Part shown: in pieces, positions 62,823 to 64,000 of the stretch
Numbering within the stretch: the stretch's first letter is position 1
Layout of the letters: the number at the start of each line of letters is the position of its first letter
Source of the DNA: Mycolicibacterium anyangense
GTDB taxonomy: Bacteria; Actinomycetota; Actinomycetes; Mycobacteriales; Mycobacteriaceae
Assembly: GCF_010731855.1 (NCBI RefSeq)
Contig: NZ_AP022620.1
Location: 5,394,001-5,458,000, forward strand
Direction: 5' to 3'
DNA length: 64,000 nucleotides
Notes under the pieces: model-generated
Told to the model about the DNA's origin: nothing
The model's input: the letters and a program-made list of their open reading frames with translations, nothing else
The model's database searches: none
Made by a program: the position numbers and the translations under genes

Positions 62823-63446
62823 ATGGATGTGAGTGTCGTCAACCACCCGCTGGCCGCCGCGCGCTTGAGCACCTTGCGCGACGAACGCACCGACAACGCC
62901 GGCTTCCGCTCCGCGCTGCGCGATCTCACCCACATGCTGGTCTACGAGGCCACCCGCGATGCCCAGTGCGAGGAGATCAGCGTCAAGACGCCGCTGACCA
63001 CCACCATCGGCAGTCGGCTGGCCCGACCGCCGCTGCTGGTTCCGGTGCTGCGCGCCGGACTGGGCATGGTGGACCAGGCGCACGCGCTGATCCCCGAGGC
63101 ACAGGTCGGCTTCGTGGGCGTCGCGCGTGACGAAAGCACCCATCAACCAACGCCCTACCTGGAATCGCTGCCCGACGATCTGAGCACCCAGCCGGTGATG
63201 GTGCTCGACCCGATGCTGGCCACCGGGGGTTCGATGGCGTACACGATCGGCTTGCTGCACAGTCGAGGCGCGGTGGACATCACCGTGGTGTGCGTGGTGT
63301 GCGCGCCGGGCGGTATTGCGGCACTGGAGAAGGCCGCTCCGGAGGCCCGGCTGTTCACCGCCGCCGTCGACGACGGGCTCAACGACGTCGCCTATATCGT
63401 GCCGGGACTCGGCGACGCCGGTGACCGTCAGTTCGGTCCGCGCTGA
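62823..63446 (+). CDS. upp: uracil phosphoribosyltransferase
   Basis: Makes UMP from uracil and PRPP in pyrimidine salvage. The 207-residue protein has [17 protein letters not shown] at the start, [15 protein letters not shown] near residue 80, the PRPP-binding loop [14 protein letters not shown] near 125 and the uracil-specific [18 protein letters not shown] end. ATG at 62823 is the family start. It marks the return to the conserved backbone after the island and converges with the phosphomannomutase gene. Confidence 0.96.
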   Translation: MDVSVVNHPLAAARLSTLRDERTDNAGFRSALRDLTHMLVYEATRDAQCEEISVKTPLTTTIGSRLARPPLLVPVLRAGLGMVDQAHALIPEAQVGFVGVARDESTHQPTPYLESLPDDLSTQPVMVLDPMLATGGSMAYTIGLLHSRGAVDITVVCVVCAPGGIAALEKAAPEARLFTAAVDDGLNDVAYIVPGLGDAGDRQFGPR

Positions 63447-64000
63447 TCACCACCGTCCGGCAGCCGCCAGCAGCTGATCCTCGATCGCGGCGGCCTGCCC
63501 GCGCGCCGCGTCCAGGCCTGCGGTGACAGATCGGCGAACTTCGGTGTAGCACTTGAGCTTGGGCTCAGTGCCCGACGGGCGGATCACCACCCGCACCGAG
63601 GTCTGGTCATCCCCGCCGGACAGGATCAGCGCGTCGGTGCGCTGCTGACCACGAGCCTGCAGAAGATCCGTGGCGGTGACGGGGAAGCCGGCCAGTTCGG
63701 TGGGCGGGTCGGCACGTAATCGGGCCATGATCGCGGCGGCCTGTGCCGGGTCCTCGACCCGACGCGACAGTGCGCCGGTGGTGTGCACACCGTGGCGCAG
63801 GGCTAGCTCATCCAGCGCTTGAGGTATCGAAACATTCTGTGCAGCAAGGCTTGCCACCAGATCGCAGGCCAGCACCGCGGCGCTGATGCCGTCCTTGTCG
63901 CGCACGGCGGCGGGATCGACGCAGTGCCCGATGGCTTCTTCGTAGGCGTAGACCAGATGGGCATCGGGCACAGCCGCGTCAGCACGGGCCAGCCACTTGA
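63447..64000 (-). CDS. pmmB: phosphomannomutase/phosphoglucomutase, C-terminal part
   Basis: Only the last 184 codons lie in the window; the gene continues past the right edge. The frame is open from the edge (WLARADAAVPDAHLVYAYEEAIGH). YEEAIGH is the sugar-binding loop of alpha-D-phosphohexomutases and VRVVIRPSGTEPKLKCYTEV is the C-terminal phosphate-binding loop. M. tuberculosis pmmB (Rv3308) lies in the same position next to upp, which is the main reason for the symbol. It interconverts hexose-1- and hexose-6-phosphate, probably mannose. Confidence 0.93.
   Translation of the reverse strand, partial: KWLARADAAVPDAHLVYAYEEAIGHCVDPAAVRDKDGISAAVLACDLVASLAAQNVSIPQALDELALRHGVHTTGALSRRVEDPAQAAAIMARLRADPPTELAGFPVTATDLLQARGQQRTDALILSGGDDQTSVRVVIRPSGTEPKLKCYTEVRRSVTAGLDAARGQAAAIEDQLLAAAGRW

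Overview
The window is a GC-rich actinobacterial chromosome segment. Gene content and order point to a non-tuberculous, probably rapid-growing Mycobacterium/Mycolicibacterium. From memory of the M. tuberculosis map, the backbone follows roughly Rv3342 to Rv3308 (methyltransferase, metA/metX, metC/metZ, an icd, trpS, a YihY protein, dacB, an aminotransferase, sdhBADC, cdd, deoA, add, an Rv3311-like protein, upp, pmmB). Several accessory blocks are inserted into that order. Starts are often GTG, and neighbouring genes are very often coupled through 4-base GTGA or ATGA overlaps.

Layout. 1-2.8 kb: methionine operon (metZ-metX-methyltransferase, minus strand) behind a clear SAM-IV riboswitch. 3-11.1 kb: monomeric isocitrate dehydrogenase, an alpha/beta hydrolase, exonuclease III, two tandem lipoprotein lipases, trpS and a YihY membrane protein. 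11.3-24.5 kb: dacB, then an apparent amine/amino-acid utilisation block (SMP-30 protein, class III aminotransferase, Lrp; divergently an aldehyde dehydrogenase, TetR, polar amino acid ABC transporter, gamma-glutamyltransferase-like enzyme and DUF1275 protein; then an APC permease). 24.7-28 kb: CMD-family protein and an acyl-CoA dehydrogenase pair, ending in a deletion-fused gene remnant. 28.1-29.5 kb: a secreted-protein gene cut by an in-frame TAA, then a 53-bp tandem repeat built on the 3' end of sdhB. 29.5-36 kb: succinate dehydrogenase and nucleoside salvage (cdd-deoA-add). 36-43.5 kb: a secreted DUF4214/ParB-like protein, an MmpL transporter, a duplicated-domain protein and a YdcF protein.

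43.8-62.8 kb is a large island between the YdcF gene and upp. Its left half is an exopolysaccharide locus: aldo-keto reductase, GMC oxidoreductase, a two-domain hydrolase-like protein, three glycosyltransferases, a beta-helix lipoprotein, Wzy-, Wzx- and Wzz-like proteins. Its right half is the most unusual part: a carrier-protein system with a dedicated ACP, a DUF1839 protein, a beta-mannosidase-like GH2 protein and an AcpS-type phosphopantetheinyl transferase in one tightly overlapping operon, plus a divergent pair encoding an acyl-CoA-dehydrogenase-like flavoprotein and a tRNA-synthetase-like amino acid:[carrier protein] ligase. Amino acid activation, carrier loading, possible oxidation and possible transfer to a glycan form a coherent but uncharacterised pathway, running in the same direction as the adjoining polysaccharide export genes.

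The window ends inside a phosphomannomutase gene. No tRNA, rRNA, CRISPR array or insertion sequence was seen.
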